64,000 nucleotides of DNA from NCBI RefSeq assembly GCF_001905505.1, contig NZ_LIPG01000004.1, positions 62,001 to 126,000 on the forward strand, read 5' to 3'. Positions 50,348 through 59,383 of the stretch are shown one piece after another. Position numbers and translations under genes: made by a program. The DNA comes from Streptomyces sp. CB02058 (lineage in GTDB: Bacteria > Actinomycetota > Actinomycetes > Streptomycetales > Streptomycetaceae). Every line of letters starts with the position of its first letter. Position 1 is the stretch's first letter. The notes below the pieces were generated by a model that saw only the letters and a list, made by a program, of their open reading frames with translations, was not told the origin of the DNA and did no database searches.

Positions 50348-51739
50348 ATGCTCGGGGAGCCCCGGGTCGTGGTGATCGGTGCGGGACCGGCCGGTCTGGC
50401 AACGCTCAAGGCACTCGCCGACCGGGGGGTGGCCGCGCTCTGCTTCGACTCCGGCGACCGCCCCGGCGGCCTGTGGGTCCTCGGAGCTCCGGGTTCCTCC
50501 GCCTACCGGACGCTGCACCTGAACACATCCCGGCGGCGCACGGAGTTCGCCGACCACCCGATGCCCGCCGAGTGGCCGGACTATCCGGACCACACCCGGA
50601 TCGCCGAGTACCTCGCCGATTACGCCGGCCTCTTCGGGCGCAGTCACTCGATCCGCTTCCGGCACACCGTGCGGCGGGTCACCCGGTGCGACGACGGATC
50701 CTGGCGGGTCACCGCCGACGGCCCGGACGGCCCGGTCACCGTGGCCGCCGAGGCGGTCGTGGTCGCCAACGGGCACAACAGCACTCCCCGGCTCCCCGCG
50801 CCGCCCTACCCGGGCACTCCTGCGGTCGAGCAACTGCACAGCCACGACTACCGGGGCCCGGAGCAGCTCGCCGGACGGCGGGTGCTGGTGGTCGGAGGCG
50901 GCAACTCCGCCATGGACATCGCCGTCGACGCCTCGCACACGGCCGCGACCACCCTGCTCTCGCTGCGCCGAGGGGTCTGGATCGTTCCCAAGTACCTGCT
51001 CGGCAAGCCCTCCGACAGCCTCAACGGCGCGCTGGCCCGGCGGTTGCCCTGGCGGGTGCGCCAGCGGATCAGCCAGGCCGTGATCACCGCAGCGGCGGGG
51101 CGGCCCGAGCGCTACGGGCTGCCGGCCCCCGCCCATGGTTTTCTGCAGGATCATCCGACCCTCTCCGACACGGTGCTGAGCCGGATCACCCATGGCGAGA
51201 TCGGGGTCCGCCCCGGGATCAGCCGGATCGACGGCTCCACGGTGACGTTCGCCGACGGCCGTTCCGACCCCATCGACCTGGTGGTGTGGTGCACCGGATA
51301 CCGGGTGGAGATCCCCTTTCTCGACCCGGCGTTGCTGGGCCCGGGCCCGGACGCGATCCGCCTCTACCGGCACGTCTTCCCCCTCGACACCACCGGACTG
51401 TTCTTCGTCGGGCTGATGCAGTCCACCGGCTCCGCGCTGCCGGTGGTCGAGGCGCAGGCCCGGCTGGTCGCCGCCCATCTCGCCGACGAGTACGCCCTGC
51501 CGGACCCGGCCGCCCAGCGCGCCGACTGCGCGGCCGAGCTGCGCGCTGCCACCGCCCGTTGGGGCCACCGTCGGCCCGCCATGCGGATCGACTTCGACGC
51601 CTACCTCGCCCTGGCCGCCCGGGAGCTGACCGAAGGGCTCCGACGCCGTCGCGCGGGCCGCGGGGTGGCGTACGGAGTGCCGCCGCGCCCAACGGAACCG
51701 GCCACCGCCGTGGTCCCCACCCAGGGAGAATCCTCATGA
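50348..51739 (+). CDS. Flavin-containing monooxygenase (FMO/Baeyer-Villiger-like)
   Basis: A 463-residue FAD/NADPH monooxygenase: VVVIGAGPAGLATLKAL (FAD), the FMO-type region VEQLHSHDYRGPEQ, which matches F-x-G-x-x-x-H-x-x-x-Y/F in altered form, then VLVVGGGNSAMDIA (NADPH) and VVWCTGYRVEIPFL. Such enzymes oxygenate nitrogen, sulfur or carbonyl groups. Start ATG 50348 follows GGAGGCCGGC. It overlaps the downstream SDR gene (ATGA), a natural pair for stepwise oxidation of a ketone or alcohol. Confidence 0.87.
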   Translation: MLGEPRVVVIGAGPAGLATLKALADRGVAALCFDSGDRPGGLWVLGAPGSSAYRTLHLNTSRRRTEFADHPMPAEWPDYPDHTRIAEYLADYAGLFGRSHSIRFRHTVRRVTRCDDGSWRVTADGPDGPVTVAAEAVVVANGHNSTPRLPAPPYPGTPAVEQLHSHDYRGPEQLAGRRVLVVGGGNSAMDIAVDASHTAATTLLSLRRGVWIVPKYLLGKPSDSLNGALARRLPWRVRQRISQAVITAAAGRPERYGLPAPAHGFLQDHPTLSDTVLSRITHGEIGVRPGISRIDGSTVTFADGRSDPIDLVVWCTGYRVEIPFLDPALLGPGPDAIRLYRHVFPLDTTGLFFVGLMQSTGSALPVVEAQARLVAAHLADEYALPDPAAQRADCAAELRAATARWGHRRPAMRIDFDAYLALAARELTEGLRRRRAGRGVAYGVPPRPTEPATAVVPTQGESS

Positions 51740-52584
51740 CCACTCTCACCGGCCGCCGAGTGATCGTCACCGGCGCCGCAGGCACCTTCGGCCGACTGCT
51801 GTGCGAGCGGCTGACCGCCGCCGGCGCCCGGGTGGTCGGGCTCGACCTGCGGGACGGCGCGGTCGGCGAAGTACCCGTAGTCGGCGCCGATCTGACCGAC
51901 CCGCAGGCCGGCCCCGCCGCCGTGGCCGCCGCCGTGAAGCGCCTCGGCGGACTCGACCTCCTGATCAACAACGCCGGGGTCGGCGGCCCCGCCCCGGCCG
52001 AGCTGGCCCCGGACGCGGCGGTCCATCAGCAGCTGGAGGTCAACCTCCTGGCAGCCTGGCGGACGACCGCGGCCACGATCGAAGCGCTGGAGACCTCACG
52101 CGGGCGAATCGTCTTCGTCGCCAGCCGGATGGCCTTCATGGCGTTGCCCCTGGCCGCCGGATACGGCGTCAGCAAGCGTGCGGTCACCGCCTACGCCGAT
52201 GCGCTCCGGCTCGAGGTCGGCACCCACATCGGGGTGAGCGTGGTCCACCCGAGCATGGTCACCTCGCCGATACACGACGCCTCGGCCGCGGCCGGGCTCT
52301 CTCTCGACGGGGTCTCCCGACACGAGCCGCTGGAGGGCGTGATCGACGCGATCCTGCGTGCCGCCACCGCCCGCAAGGCGCCGCGCGACGTGGCCACCAC
52401 CGGTCGCGGCCGGATCGAGATCGCGCTCGCCCGCCACTGCCCCGGCCTCGCCGACCGGCTGGTCCGGCGCACGGTCGCGGACCGGATCCGGGCAGGCGAT
52501 CTGGACCAGGCACCCCTCGCCGCGGGCATGGTCCGGCGGCACCGCGCCGACGCCTCGCGCACGCGTCTTCCCGCCCGGCCGTAG
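51736..52584 (+). CDS. Short-chain dehydrogenase/reductase
   Basis: A 282-residue SDR: cofactor motif VIVTGAAGTFGRLL, LINNAGVGG, active-site Ser in VFVASRMAF, and Tyr/Lys in GYGVSKRAV. The C-terminal 80 residues are longer than the core and resemble SDRs working on lipophilic substrates. It overlaps the monooxygenase gene by 4 bases, so one transcript from the TetR-controlled promoter is likely. Substrate unknown. Confidence 0.88.
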   Translation: MTTLTGRRVIVTGAAGTFGRLLCERLTAAGARVVGLDLRDGAVGEVPVVGADLTDPQAGPAAVAAAVKRLGGLDLLINNAGVGGPAPAELAPDAAVHQQLEVNLLAAWRTTAATIEALETSRGRIVFVASRMAFMALPLAAGYGVSKRAVTAYADALRLEVGTHIGVSVVHPSMVTSPIHDASAAAGLSLDGVSRHEPLEGVIDAILRAATARKAPRDVATTGRGRIEIALARHCPGLADRLVRRTVADRIRAGDLDQAPLAAGMVRRHRADASRTRLPARP

Positions 52585-52803
52585 GCCGAGCGGGCCCGGA
52601 TCAGCCGGCACCGGATGGAGCGATGCCGTGGAACACGGCGGCCACCGGGTTGGCCGCGACCTGCTTCTTCGCGGAGACCGGCGACTCGGAGCCGGTGTAC
52701 CCGGCCTTGGCCCAAGGCCAGGCGCACGCCTGCGAGGGCACCATGGTCCCGCCACGGGTCCCGGCCGGCCCTTACGAACACGCCGGAACGAGCGTCCCCG
52801 CTC

Positions 52804-53886
52804 TCAGAACACCACCACGGAGCGCAGGACTTCGCCCGCGTGCATCTTGGCGAACGCGTTCTCCACCGCGTCCGGTGCGATCGTCTCCGTGACGAAGGCG
52901 TCCAGGTCGAGACGCCCCTGCCGGTAGAGGTCGATCAGCATGGGGAAGTCGCGGGAGGGGAGGCAGTCCCCGTACCAGGAGGACTTCAGCGCACCGCCGC
53001 GGCCGAAGACATCCAGGAGAGGAAGCTCGACGGTGACGCCCGGGGTGGGAACGCCCACGAGTACGACGACCCCCGCCAGATCGCGTGCCTCGAACGCCTG
53101 TCGATAGGTCTCGGGGCGGCCGACCGCGTCGAGCACCACATCGGCACCGAACCCGTCCGTGAGGGCGCGGATCCCGGCCACCGGGTCGTCCGTCCGGGAG
53201 TTGAGGGTGTGCGTCGCGCCGAACGTCCGCGCCGGCTCCAGCTTCCGGTCGTCGATGTCCACGGCGATGATGCGCGAGGCGCCCGCCAGACGGGCGCCGG
53301 CGATCGCGGCGTTGCCGACGCCACCGCAGCCGATGACCGCGACACTCTGTCCGCGCCTCACCGGAGCCGTGTTCAGCGCGGCGCCCAGGCCGGCCATGAG
53401 ACCGCAGCCGAGGAGCCCGGCCACCTCGGGACGCACCTCGGGCACCTTGGTGCACTGTCCGGCGGCGACCAGGGTCTTCTCGGCGAAGGCGCCGATGCCC
53501 AGCGCGGGGGTGAGAGGGGTGCCGTCCGCCAGGCGCATCTTCTGCGTGGCGTTGTGGGTGTCGAAGCAGTACCAGGGCTCGCCCCGCCGGCAGGCCCGGC
53601 ACCGGCCGCACACGGCCCGCCAGTTGAGGATGACGAAGTCTCCGGGTGCGACGTCCTGGACGTCCCGTCCGACCGCTTCGACGATGCCGGCTGCCTCGTG
53701 GCCGAGCAGGAACGGGAAGTCGTCGCCGATGGCGCCCTCCCGGTAGTGCAGGTCCGTGTGGCACACGCCGCAGGCCAGCACCTTCACCAGGGCTTCTCCC
53801 GGTCCCGGGTCGGGCACCAGAATGGTCTCCACGGAGACGGGGGCACCTGCGTGGCGGGCGACGACGCCCTGGACTTCATGAGTCAT
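52804..53886 (-). CDS. mscR: S-(hydroxymethyl)mycothiol dehydrogenase (formaldehyde detoxification)
   Basis: A 360-residue zinc alcohol dehydrogenase oxidising the mycothiol adduct of formaldehyde. Zinc ligands: CGVCHTDLHYREG, GHEAAGIVEAVG, and the structural zinc CGRCRACRRGEPWYC; NAD motif VAVIGCGGVGNAAIAGA. The opening VQGVVARHAGAPVSVETI and FDTHNATQKMRLADG are typical of the mycothiol-dependent class. ATG 53886. It could handle formaldehyde released by VanA. It is divergent from an ATPase-LuxR regulator that probably controls it. Confidence 0.9.
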   Translation of the reverse strand: MTHEVQGVVARHAGAPVSVETILVPDPGPGEALVKVLACGVCHTDLHYREGAIGDDFPFLLGHEAAGIVEAVGRDVQDVAPGDFVILNWRAVCGRCRACRRGEPWYCFDTHNATQKMRLADGTPLTPALGIGAFAEKTLVAAGQCTKVPEVRPEVAGLLGCGLMAGLGAALNTAPVRRGQSVAVIGCGGVGNAAIAGARLAGASRIIAVDIDDRKLEPARTFGATHTLNSRTDDPVAGIRALTDGFGADVVLDAVGRPETYRQAFEARDLAGVVVLVGVPTPGVTVELPLLDVFGRGGALKSSWYGDCLPSRDFPMLIDLYRQGRLDLDAFVTETIAPDAVENAFAKMHAGEVLRSVVVF

Positions 53887-54097
53887 ATGTACGTTTTCCT
53901 CGTGCTGATCGATGGAGGCCGACACGACGCGTCGAGATCTGCCGCCTTCCGGGGTCGGTCGGCGTCTCGACGCGGCTCCTGCGGGCTGCTGCGTCCGTGG
54001 ATTGCGCGGCGTCGCTGCCGCCCGTCGTGGTGTACGCGTTCCGGAGCCGGTCCGACGCTGGGCGGGACGCCCGTTCGCTCCTCCATCTTCCTGCCCC

Positions 54098-54154
54098 TTC
54101 GGGTAGGCCGCACCCAACGTTCGTGCCTCACGGCCTACCCGTTCGGGTAGGCCG
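54098..54154. promoter_or_regulatory. Repeated palindromic element upstream of the LuxR-type regulator
   Basis: The 13-mer TTCGGGTAGGCCG occurs at 54098-54110 and 54142-54154, and its inverse CGGCCTACCC at 54131-54140. The last two form a perfect hairpin/palindrome with 10-base arms and centre GTTC (54131-54154). The two direct copies are 44 bases apart, about four helical turns. It lies 19 bases before the start at 54173 and within the divergent promoter with mscR. Confidence 0.7.
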
Positions 54155-54172
54155 ACGAGGTAGGTTCTTCCC

Positions 54173-55477
54173 ATGAGACCTTCCGTGCCGCATCCGGATC
54201 CGGCCGTGGTGGCCGAGCGCGTGGGAGCCGTGGCGACCGCCCCGCTGCACACGGTGGCCGCACGGCTTCACGAGGTGATCGGCGAGGTGCTTCCGCACCG
54301 GGCCCTGGCCGTGTTCACGGAGGACTGCACCGGACGGCCGCAGAAGAAGGCCGGCGATCCGGCGATCACCGAGCGGGTCACGATCGCGGAACTCGACGCC
54401 GTGCGCCGACTGGTCGCCGGAGGGAATCAGCCCACGTCCGCCGTGATTGCCGGCACGGAGCGCGAGGTGCGCGTGTACGACGCACCGACCGGGGCCGTCC
54501 TCGTGCTGTGCGAGCCCGGCGACCTCGCGTACCGGGGCGCCGGGGACTACGTGCGCGCGGTATGGGTGACGGCCGCGACCCGCATCCGGCAACAGGTCGC
54601 CGAGGCCCGCCCCGACTACCTGCGCGAGTCCCGTGCAGCATCCACCGAACGGCTGCGGGTGACGGCCGAACTGACCGCCCGCCACGAAACCGACCTGGAG
54701 ACGCTCCTGGCCACCCTGCGCGGCCGCGATCTGGACGACTCCCGGGCCAGGGCGCTGGCGACCGACACGGCGGCCGTGGCCCTGGTCCGGGTCAGGGAGG
54801 GCAGCGACCTCGTGGCCTCGCTCGCGGAGGAGCCCGTCTCACAGGCGTTCGGACGACTGCGGGCCGACCTGCGTCCCCTGAGCCGCTACGGCGGCGTCGA
54901 GGTCCAGTTCGTCGAACCGCCCGCGGACGGGCGGGCCCTGCCGGGAGAGGTCGCCCATGCCGCCCGGGCCGTTGTCCGCAGCGCGGTCCTGCTCATGCGG
55001 GAACAGGAGGACGTGACGCGCATCCGGGTCCAGTGGAACTGCGACGGCACGAACCTGCTCGTCTCCGTCCGCGACGACGGCCCCGGCCTTCTGGACCAGG
55101 GGCGTCCGGCTCTGCGGCAGCTGGCGACCCGGGCGACCGCGCTCGGCGGGAACCTCGCCGTCGAGGCCGTCGAGACCTGGGGTTCGGAGATCGACGTACG
55201 CATCCCGCTCGACCCGCCCGACACCTCGGACACGGCCGTTCACCTGTGGGACCTCGGAGCCCGCGAGACGGAAGTCCTGCGCCTCCTCGTCGCCGGACGG
55301 CGCAACCGCCAGATCGCCGCTGAACTCGGCATCAGCGAGAACACCGTGAAGTTCCACACCAGCCAGGTCTACCGCAAGCTGGGCGTCACCTCCCGGGCCG
55401 CTGCCGCCGCCCTCGCCGCCGACGCCGGACTCGGAATCTCCGACCACCCGGTGCCTCACGCCACCCCCGGTCGGTGA
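54173..55477 (+). CDS. Hybrid regulator: sensor-like region, HATPase domain and LuxR DNA-binding domain
   Basis: A 434-residue protein. The N-terminal about 150 residues form a GAF-like alpha/beta region; the middle has a histidine-kinase-type ATPase domain (LVSVRDDGPGLLDQGR, G-box; ALGGNLAVEAVETWGSEIDVRIPL), although the usual N-box asparagine helix is atypical; the C-terminus is a LuxR helix-turn-helix (LGARETEVLRLLVAGRRNRQIA, LGISENTVKFHTSQVYRKLGV). There is no receiver domain. So one protein may sense, bind ATP and bind DNA directly. It likely regulates mscR and itself through the repeats at 54098-54154. Confidence 0.8.
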   Translation: MRPSVPHPDPAVVAERVGAVATAPLHTVAARLHEVIGEVLPHRALAVFTEDCTGRPQKKAGDPAITERVTIAELDAVRRLVAGGNQPTSAVIAGTEREVRVYDAPTGAVLVLCEPGDLAYRGAGDYVRAVWVTAATRIRQQVAEARPDYLRESRAASTERLRVTAELTARHETDLETLLATLRGRDLDDSRARALATDTAAVALVRVREGSDLVASLAEEPVSQAFGRLRADLRPLSRYGGVEVQFVEPPADGRALPGEVAHAARAVVRSAVLLMREQEDVTRIRVQWNCDGTNLLVSVRDDGPGLLDQGRPALRQLATRATALGGNLAVEAVETWGSEIDVRIPLDPPDTSDTAVHLWDLGARETEVLRLLVAGRRNRQIAAELGISENTVKFHTSQVYRKLGVTSRAAAAALAADAGLGISDHPVPHATPGR

Positions 55478-55730
55478 CGGCTCCGCACGGATGACGTCGG
55501 CCATGCCGTACTTGTCGGCTGCCGGCTCCGGTGGCGAGTACCGGCAGATCGTGCGTGAGGACGGCACCACACTCGCACACCGTCCAGGCGGAGAGACCGA
55601 GAGCCGTCCGGTGAACGCGTACGTCGACTTCCCCATCCGCCGGCAGACCCGACTCGCCAGGACGGGCGCGTCGGGCTCGACGCCGCGTATCGGGTGAGCG
55701 TGAGCAACAGCCCCGCGACTGCGGGCAGGC

Positions 55731-56234
55731 TCAGGTTTCGGGGCGGCCCGGCCGCACGGCCGATCGCTGCAGGGTCTCCTGCCACTCGTCCCTGACGTCG
55801 CGGAACTCGTCCAGGGCGGGATCACGCGTTCCGTCCGGTGCGTAGGCGGGGGACTGGTCCGCGTAGAGCGGCACATGGGCGCAGTACCAGGCTCGCTGGG
55901 CGCCGGCCTGCTCGGCGCGCGTACCGGTCCGGAGGTAGCCGAGCAGGGCGGTCATGACCCGGCGGCGTCCGAAGGCGTAGACGGCTGGTTCGACGAACCA
56001 GCGGCAGAAGCTGGGGTCCGGGTCGTGGACGGCCGCGGCCATCAACGGGGCGAAGAACTCTTCGGGCAGGTGGGCGCGTTCGAGCAGAGGCCTGCGGACC
56101 GCGTGGGCGAGGTGCCGCGCGCGGCGCGCTTCCGGTACGTCGGCCACGTTGGCGAGATCCATCAGTCGCGCGACCTCGGTGACACACGACAGGAAAGTGC
56201 GTGCCGCTGACTCGTTGCGTTCTTCGTCGGCCAT
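55731..56234 (-). CDS. Conserved hypothetical protein
   Basis: A 167-residue, mainly helical, cytoplasmic protein (SAARTFLSCVTEVARLMDLANV; FAPLMAAAVHDPDPSFCRWFVEPAVYAFGRRRVM; WYCAHVPLYADQSP). No domain name recalled; the aromatic/His content of the last third is notable and suggests a small-molecule pocket. ATG 56234 is preferred over the upstream in-frame start at 56309. Convergent with the LuxR gene; no partner gene. Confidence 0.55.
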   Translation of the reverse strand: MADEERNESAARTFLSCVTEVARLMDLANVADVPEARRARHLAHAVRRPLLERAHLPEEFFAPLMAAAVHDPDPSFCRWFVEPAVYAFGRRRVMTALLGYLRTGTRAEQAGAQRAWYCAHVPLYADQSPAYAPDGTRDPALDEFRDVRDEWQETLQRSAVRPGRPET

Positions 56235-56491
56235 GGCAGCATTCTGGACCGGCTCGGACCGGGGCCACGTACGAGGGTCGGCTTGTCCGGCGGGCTCGGT
56301 TGCTCCCATGGCCGGTTCGGGACGGCGACCGGGGGCCGGGCGAGCCGGAGTCGGGTGAGGACCGCAGCCGGGTCCGGTGGTCGGCGAGGTCCTGTTCGAG
56401 CATCTTGCCGATGCCGTCCCTGGCCTCGGGGCCCGGCCGACCTGTCATCATGCTCCTGCCATATCGCCGCCCCCGAGGAGCCTCACCGACC

Positions 56492-56806
56492 ATGCGCACG
56501 ACCCGTATCGCCACAACCGCCCTGATCGTCACGCTCGGCATCGCCGGAGCGCTCGTCACCGCACCCGCCTCGGGCGCTGCCGCGCAGGCCGGCTGCCAGT
56601 ACAAGGTGGTCTGGCCGACCGCCGGGGTGTACGAGAACCCGAATCCGAACAGCGCCGTCGTGAAGACCAAGTACGCCGGTGACATCGTCGGCGCGTCGAC
56701 CTGCGAGGGAGCGTCCTACAACGAGTACGGCTACGTTCTGGTGGCCACCGACGCGGCGGCGGACGGCCGGGGCTGGATACGCGAAGGGGCGGTCGTCCCG
56801 GTCTGA
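56492..56806 (+). CDS. Small secreted SH3-like protein
   Basis: A 104-residue exported protein. Signal peptide: ATTALIVTLGIAGALVTAPASGAAA. The mature part of about 70 residues, YKVVWPTAGVYENPNPNSAVVKTKYAGD, has the look of a bacterial SH3 (SH3b) domain, with a CQ...C pair for a disulfide (C49 and C80 region). Such small proteins bind peptidoglycan or act outside the cell. Ends in a perfect terminator. Confidence 0.72.
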   Translation: MRTTRIATTALIVTLGIAGALVTAPASGAAAQAGCQYKVVWPTAGVYENPNPNSAVVKTKYAGDIVGASTCEGASYNEYGYVLVATDAAADGRGWIREGAVVPV

Positions 56807-56815
56807 CGCACGCCG

Positions 56816-56852
56816 GGGCCGTGCCGGGGCCGGTGCGGCCCCGGCACGGCCC
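56816..56852 (+). terminator. Strong terminator after the SH3-like gene
   Basis: Perfect 16-base arms (56816-56831 and 56837-56852, GGGCCGTGCCGGGGCC and its complement) with loop GGTGC, 9 bases after the stop. Confidence 0.85.
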
Positions 56853-57077
56853 GGTCTTCGGAACGGCGCTTCGGGTCTGCTTCTTCAGGCCCGGTTTCGA
56901 GCCGCCCAGCGGTAGACGCATGTGGATGCGGAGCCCGACCACAGCGAGCTTGGTCTGCGCCACCGAAGCGATGCCACGGAGACGACGCCCTGCACCACAT
57001 CACGCGGCCCGGCTGCGAAGGCCGCCGGTGTCCTCATCACCCGCGAGGAGGACACCGACGGCGGGCCGGTCAGGTGC

Positions 57078-57359
57078 TCAGCGGTTGGTCCACAGGTTCC
57101 ACACCCACGGCCAGGCGGAGCCCTCGGCGCACTGGTAGCGGTCCCAGTGCCCACGCTCGATGCCCTGCTGACCGGCCGTCTGGCAGCCGTTCAGGGTCAT
57201 GAACTTCTCGCGGTGGACGTCGAGCCCTTCGGCTGCCTGCACCGTGGATACCCGCTGGGTCGTGGAACCGGATGCCGCGATGGCCGGCGCGACCACGCTG
57301 AGGCCGAGCCCGGCCACCGTGATCGCGGTGAAAGCGGAGAGTGCGATGCGTACACGCAT
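57078..57359 (-). CDS. Small secreted protein, function unknown
   Basis: A 93-residue protein with a signal peptide (IALSAFTAITVAGLGLSVVAPAIAA) and a mature part of about 60 residues with two cysteines (NGCQTAGQQ and RYQCAEG) and several Trp, probably a compact disulfide domain (HWDRYQCAEGSAWPWVWNLW). AAAGGAT precedes ATG 57359. Such small proteins in streptomycetes are often developmental or surface proteins; no family is recognised. Confidence 0.65.
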   Translation of the reverse strand: MRVRIALSAFTAITVAGLGLSVVAPAIAASGSTTQRVSTVQAAEGLDVHREKFMTLNGCQTAGQQGIERGHWDRYQCAEGSAWPWVWNLWTNR

Positions 57360-57529
57360 GATGCAGATCCTTTTCGGTAGGGGTGTGAGGCCGGGCCCTG
57401 CGACATCAGCCGGCAAGGCCACGACCACCGGCACGCTCACCCCTGGGGGTGATCTGCTCTCGGCCGGTACGCAGAGTTTGCACGGGAACCGGCACCTGAC
57501 TGACGAAATCCCGCTTGCTTCATCGATAT

Positions 57530-57572
57530 CGGGATAAATACATTCCTGACCTGCTGGGATGTACGTATCCCG
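57530..57572. promoter_or_regulatory. Inverted repeat in the divergent region before the HTH-membrane gene
   Basis: CGGGATA (57530-57536) and TATCCCG (57566-57572), 29 bases apart, in the 270-base gap between the divergent small secreted protein and the HTH protein. Looser spacing than the other operators, so tentative. Confidence 0.35.
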
Positions 57573-57630
57573 GGACATGGGAACGCCGGCGGGACACATC
57601 CCCCGGCTCCACGAAAGGGCCCCGATCTCG

Positions 57631-58488
57631 ATGACCGGCCAACAGCCCGACCCTCGTGCGGCCGCACGAGAACTGGGTGCAGCGTTGCGGAACCTCCAGC
57701 AGCAGTCGGGGCGCCCCCTGCGCAGCCTCGAAGCCGAGGTCCGTATCAGCGACTCGTCGCTGTCCCGCTACTTCCGAGGCGAAACCGTGCCGCCGTGGCC
57801 CGCGGTCAGAGACCTGTGCCGGGCGTTGAAGGCAGACCCCACTCCGTACCGGGTCCTGTGGGAAGCGACCGAGAACACCCCGCTCGATGAACACGACGCT
57901 GCGGCGAACACCGGCGCCGCACTCCGGACGGCTACTGGTGACGCCCAGCCGTCACACATGCGCGGTCCGGCGTGGTGGCGGAGGTGGCACGGACTGTCCG
58001 GCGGTCGCGGACACGTGACCGGCCGAGGGGCTGTCGCCATGGTCTGCGTCGCGGTCGCCGCGGTGGCCGCCGGCCTCCTGGTGCTCCTGCTGCCCTCGCA
58101 AACCAGGCCAGGCACCGGCACCGCGACACAGGGCGCCCAGGGGCCGAACCAAGGGGCCGGCGGGAACAGCCATGTGGGCGTGCTGGTCCACAACGTCGAG
58201 AAGGCCTGCCAAACTCCCCGTACGCCGTTCTGCGCACTCTCCCTGACCCACAGCCCTTACCGCCCCTACAACACCGCCAACTCCGCGGGTCGCGTCTGGC
58301 ACCACGACCTGCTCCAGGCGACCTGCACGGTGGCCAACGGCATCACCGTCACCGACGAGAACCACAAACACACCAGCATCTGGATCCGGATCACGCACCA
58401 CAAGGAGCAGCTCTGGCTCCCCGGAATCCGCGTCCACCCCGACCACCTGACCCAGCTCACCACCGTTCTGCCGACGTGCGGCTCGTAA
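57631..58488 (+). CDS. Membrane-anchored HTH (XRE-type) protein
   Basis: A 285-residue protein. N-terminal helix-turn-helix (ELGAALRNLQQQSGRPLRSLEAEV, SDSSLSRYFRGETVPPW), then a transmembrane helix (VAMVCVAVAAVAAGLLVLLLP, residues about 133-155) and an extracellular domain with four cysteines (AC, FC, TC, TC). This DNA-binding/membrane/exterior layout recalls transmembrane regulators or RodZ-like proteins and is common for streptomycete HTH-TM proteins. Start ATG 57631. A terminator shared with the convergent methyltransferase follows. Confidence 0.75.
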   Translation: MTGQQPDPRAAARELGAALRNLQQQSGRPLRSLEAEVRISDSSLSRYFRGETVPPWPAVRDLCRALKADPTPYRVLWEATENTPLDEHDAAANTGAALRTATGDAQPSHMRGPAWWRRWHGLSGGRGHVTGRGAVAMVCVAVAAVAAGLLVLLLPSQTRPGTGTATQGAQGPNQGAGGNSHVGVLVHNVEKACQTPRTPFCALSLTHSPYRPYNTANSAGRVWHHDLLQATCTVANGITVTDENHKHTSIWIRITHHKEQLWLPGIRVHPDHLTQLTTVLPTCGS

Positions 58489-58568
58489 GCCCTCCGCACG
58501 AGACGCCTCACCGGAGCCGGAGGCTCCTCCGACTCCCCCGTCGCAGGAGCGCCACGGTGACGACGCGT

Positions 58569-58610
58569 CCCGTGAGGGCCCGGGCGGTGTGACGCCTGAG
58601 CCCTCACGGG
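58569..58610. terminator. Bidirectional terminator
   Basis: Arms CCCGTGAGGGC (58569-58579) and GCCCTCACGGG (58600-58610) with an inner GGCG/CGCC stem, placed between the convergent HTH gene (stop 58488) and methyltransferase gene (stop 58620). Confidence 0.8.
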
Positions 58611-58619
58611 ACGGGGTTG

Positions 58620-59366
58620 TCAGCGCTTCATGAGGGCGAAGACACCCCAGCTGAGGTACTCACGCCCGTAGCGGGCGTAGTGGGCGGGCTCGGTGGTGAG
58701 TTCCTCCCGTACCTCGGGGGCGAGTTCGTCGTCCGGGTTCTCATCGAGCCAGCGGCGCATGCTCAGCCACTGGGCCGCGGCGTAGCGGTCCCAGCTGTCC
58801 TGGTCGGCCAGCATCATCTCCACGACGTCGTAACCGAGTTCCTGGAACTGCTCGATCAGAGCGGGAAGAAGCAGGAAGTCGGCGACGGAACTGGCGTGGC
58901 ATGCCTTGGCGGTCTCCTCGTCCGGAGGTGTCCGCCGCCAGAACGGCTCACCGATCAGCATCATGCCTCCGGGCCGCAGGCTGCGCTGGAGCAGTTCGGT
59001 TGTTCCCGCGACGCCGTTGCCGATCCAGGTGGCGCCGACACAGGCGGCCAGATCGACCGGCTGGTCGGCGACATGACCGGCGGCGTCACCGTGGACGAAC
59101 TCGACCCGGTCGGCGACGCCGAGTGCGGCGGCGCGGGCCCGGGCCTGCTCGGTGAAGAGCGTGCTGATGTCGACGCCGGTGCCCGTGAAGCCCAGGTCGC
59201 GGGCCCAGGTGCAGAGCATCTCGCCCGAGCCGCTGGCCAGGTCGAGCACCCGTGTCCCGGCCGGGAGGCGGAGCGATTCCCCCAGGGTGGCGAACTTCTC
59301 CGCGGTCAGCGGGTTGTGGATGCGGTGGTTGCTCTCGCGGATGGTGAAGATGCGGGGAAGGTCCAT
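58620..59366 (-). CDS. SAM-dependent methyltransferase
   Basis: A 248-residue class I methyltransferase: VLDLASGSGEMLC (SAM motif), FTGTGVDISTLF, VEFVHGDAAGHV, and LRPGGMMLIGEPFWR. Start: ATG 59366 with GGAAAGGA 8 bases upstream is preferred over ATG 59387, which has only a weak site. The start lies 17 bases after the rsgA stop, so it is the second gene of the rsgA operon. The acceptor is unknown; a ribosome- or tRNA-related role would suit the neighbour but is speculation. Confidence 0.78.
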   Translation of the reverse strand: MDLPRIFTIRESNHRIHNPLTAEKFATLGESLRLPAGTRVLDLASGSGEMLCTWARDLGFTGTGVDISTLFTEQARARAAALGVADRVEFVHGDAAGHVADQPVDLAACVGATWIGNGVAGTTELLQRSLRPGGMMLIGEPFWRRTPPDEETAKACHASSVADFLLLPALIEQFQELGYDVVEMMLADQDSWDRYAAAQWLSMRRWLDENPDDELAPEVREELTTEPAHYARYGREYLSWGVFALMKR

Positions 59367-59383
59367 GACCGTATTCCTTTCCG

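Noticed and set aside
52585..52803. Possible short gene starting at ATG 52623 between SDR and mscR
   Set aside because: No ribosome binding site and the frame continues as a shadow of mscR.
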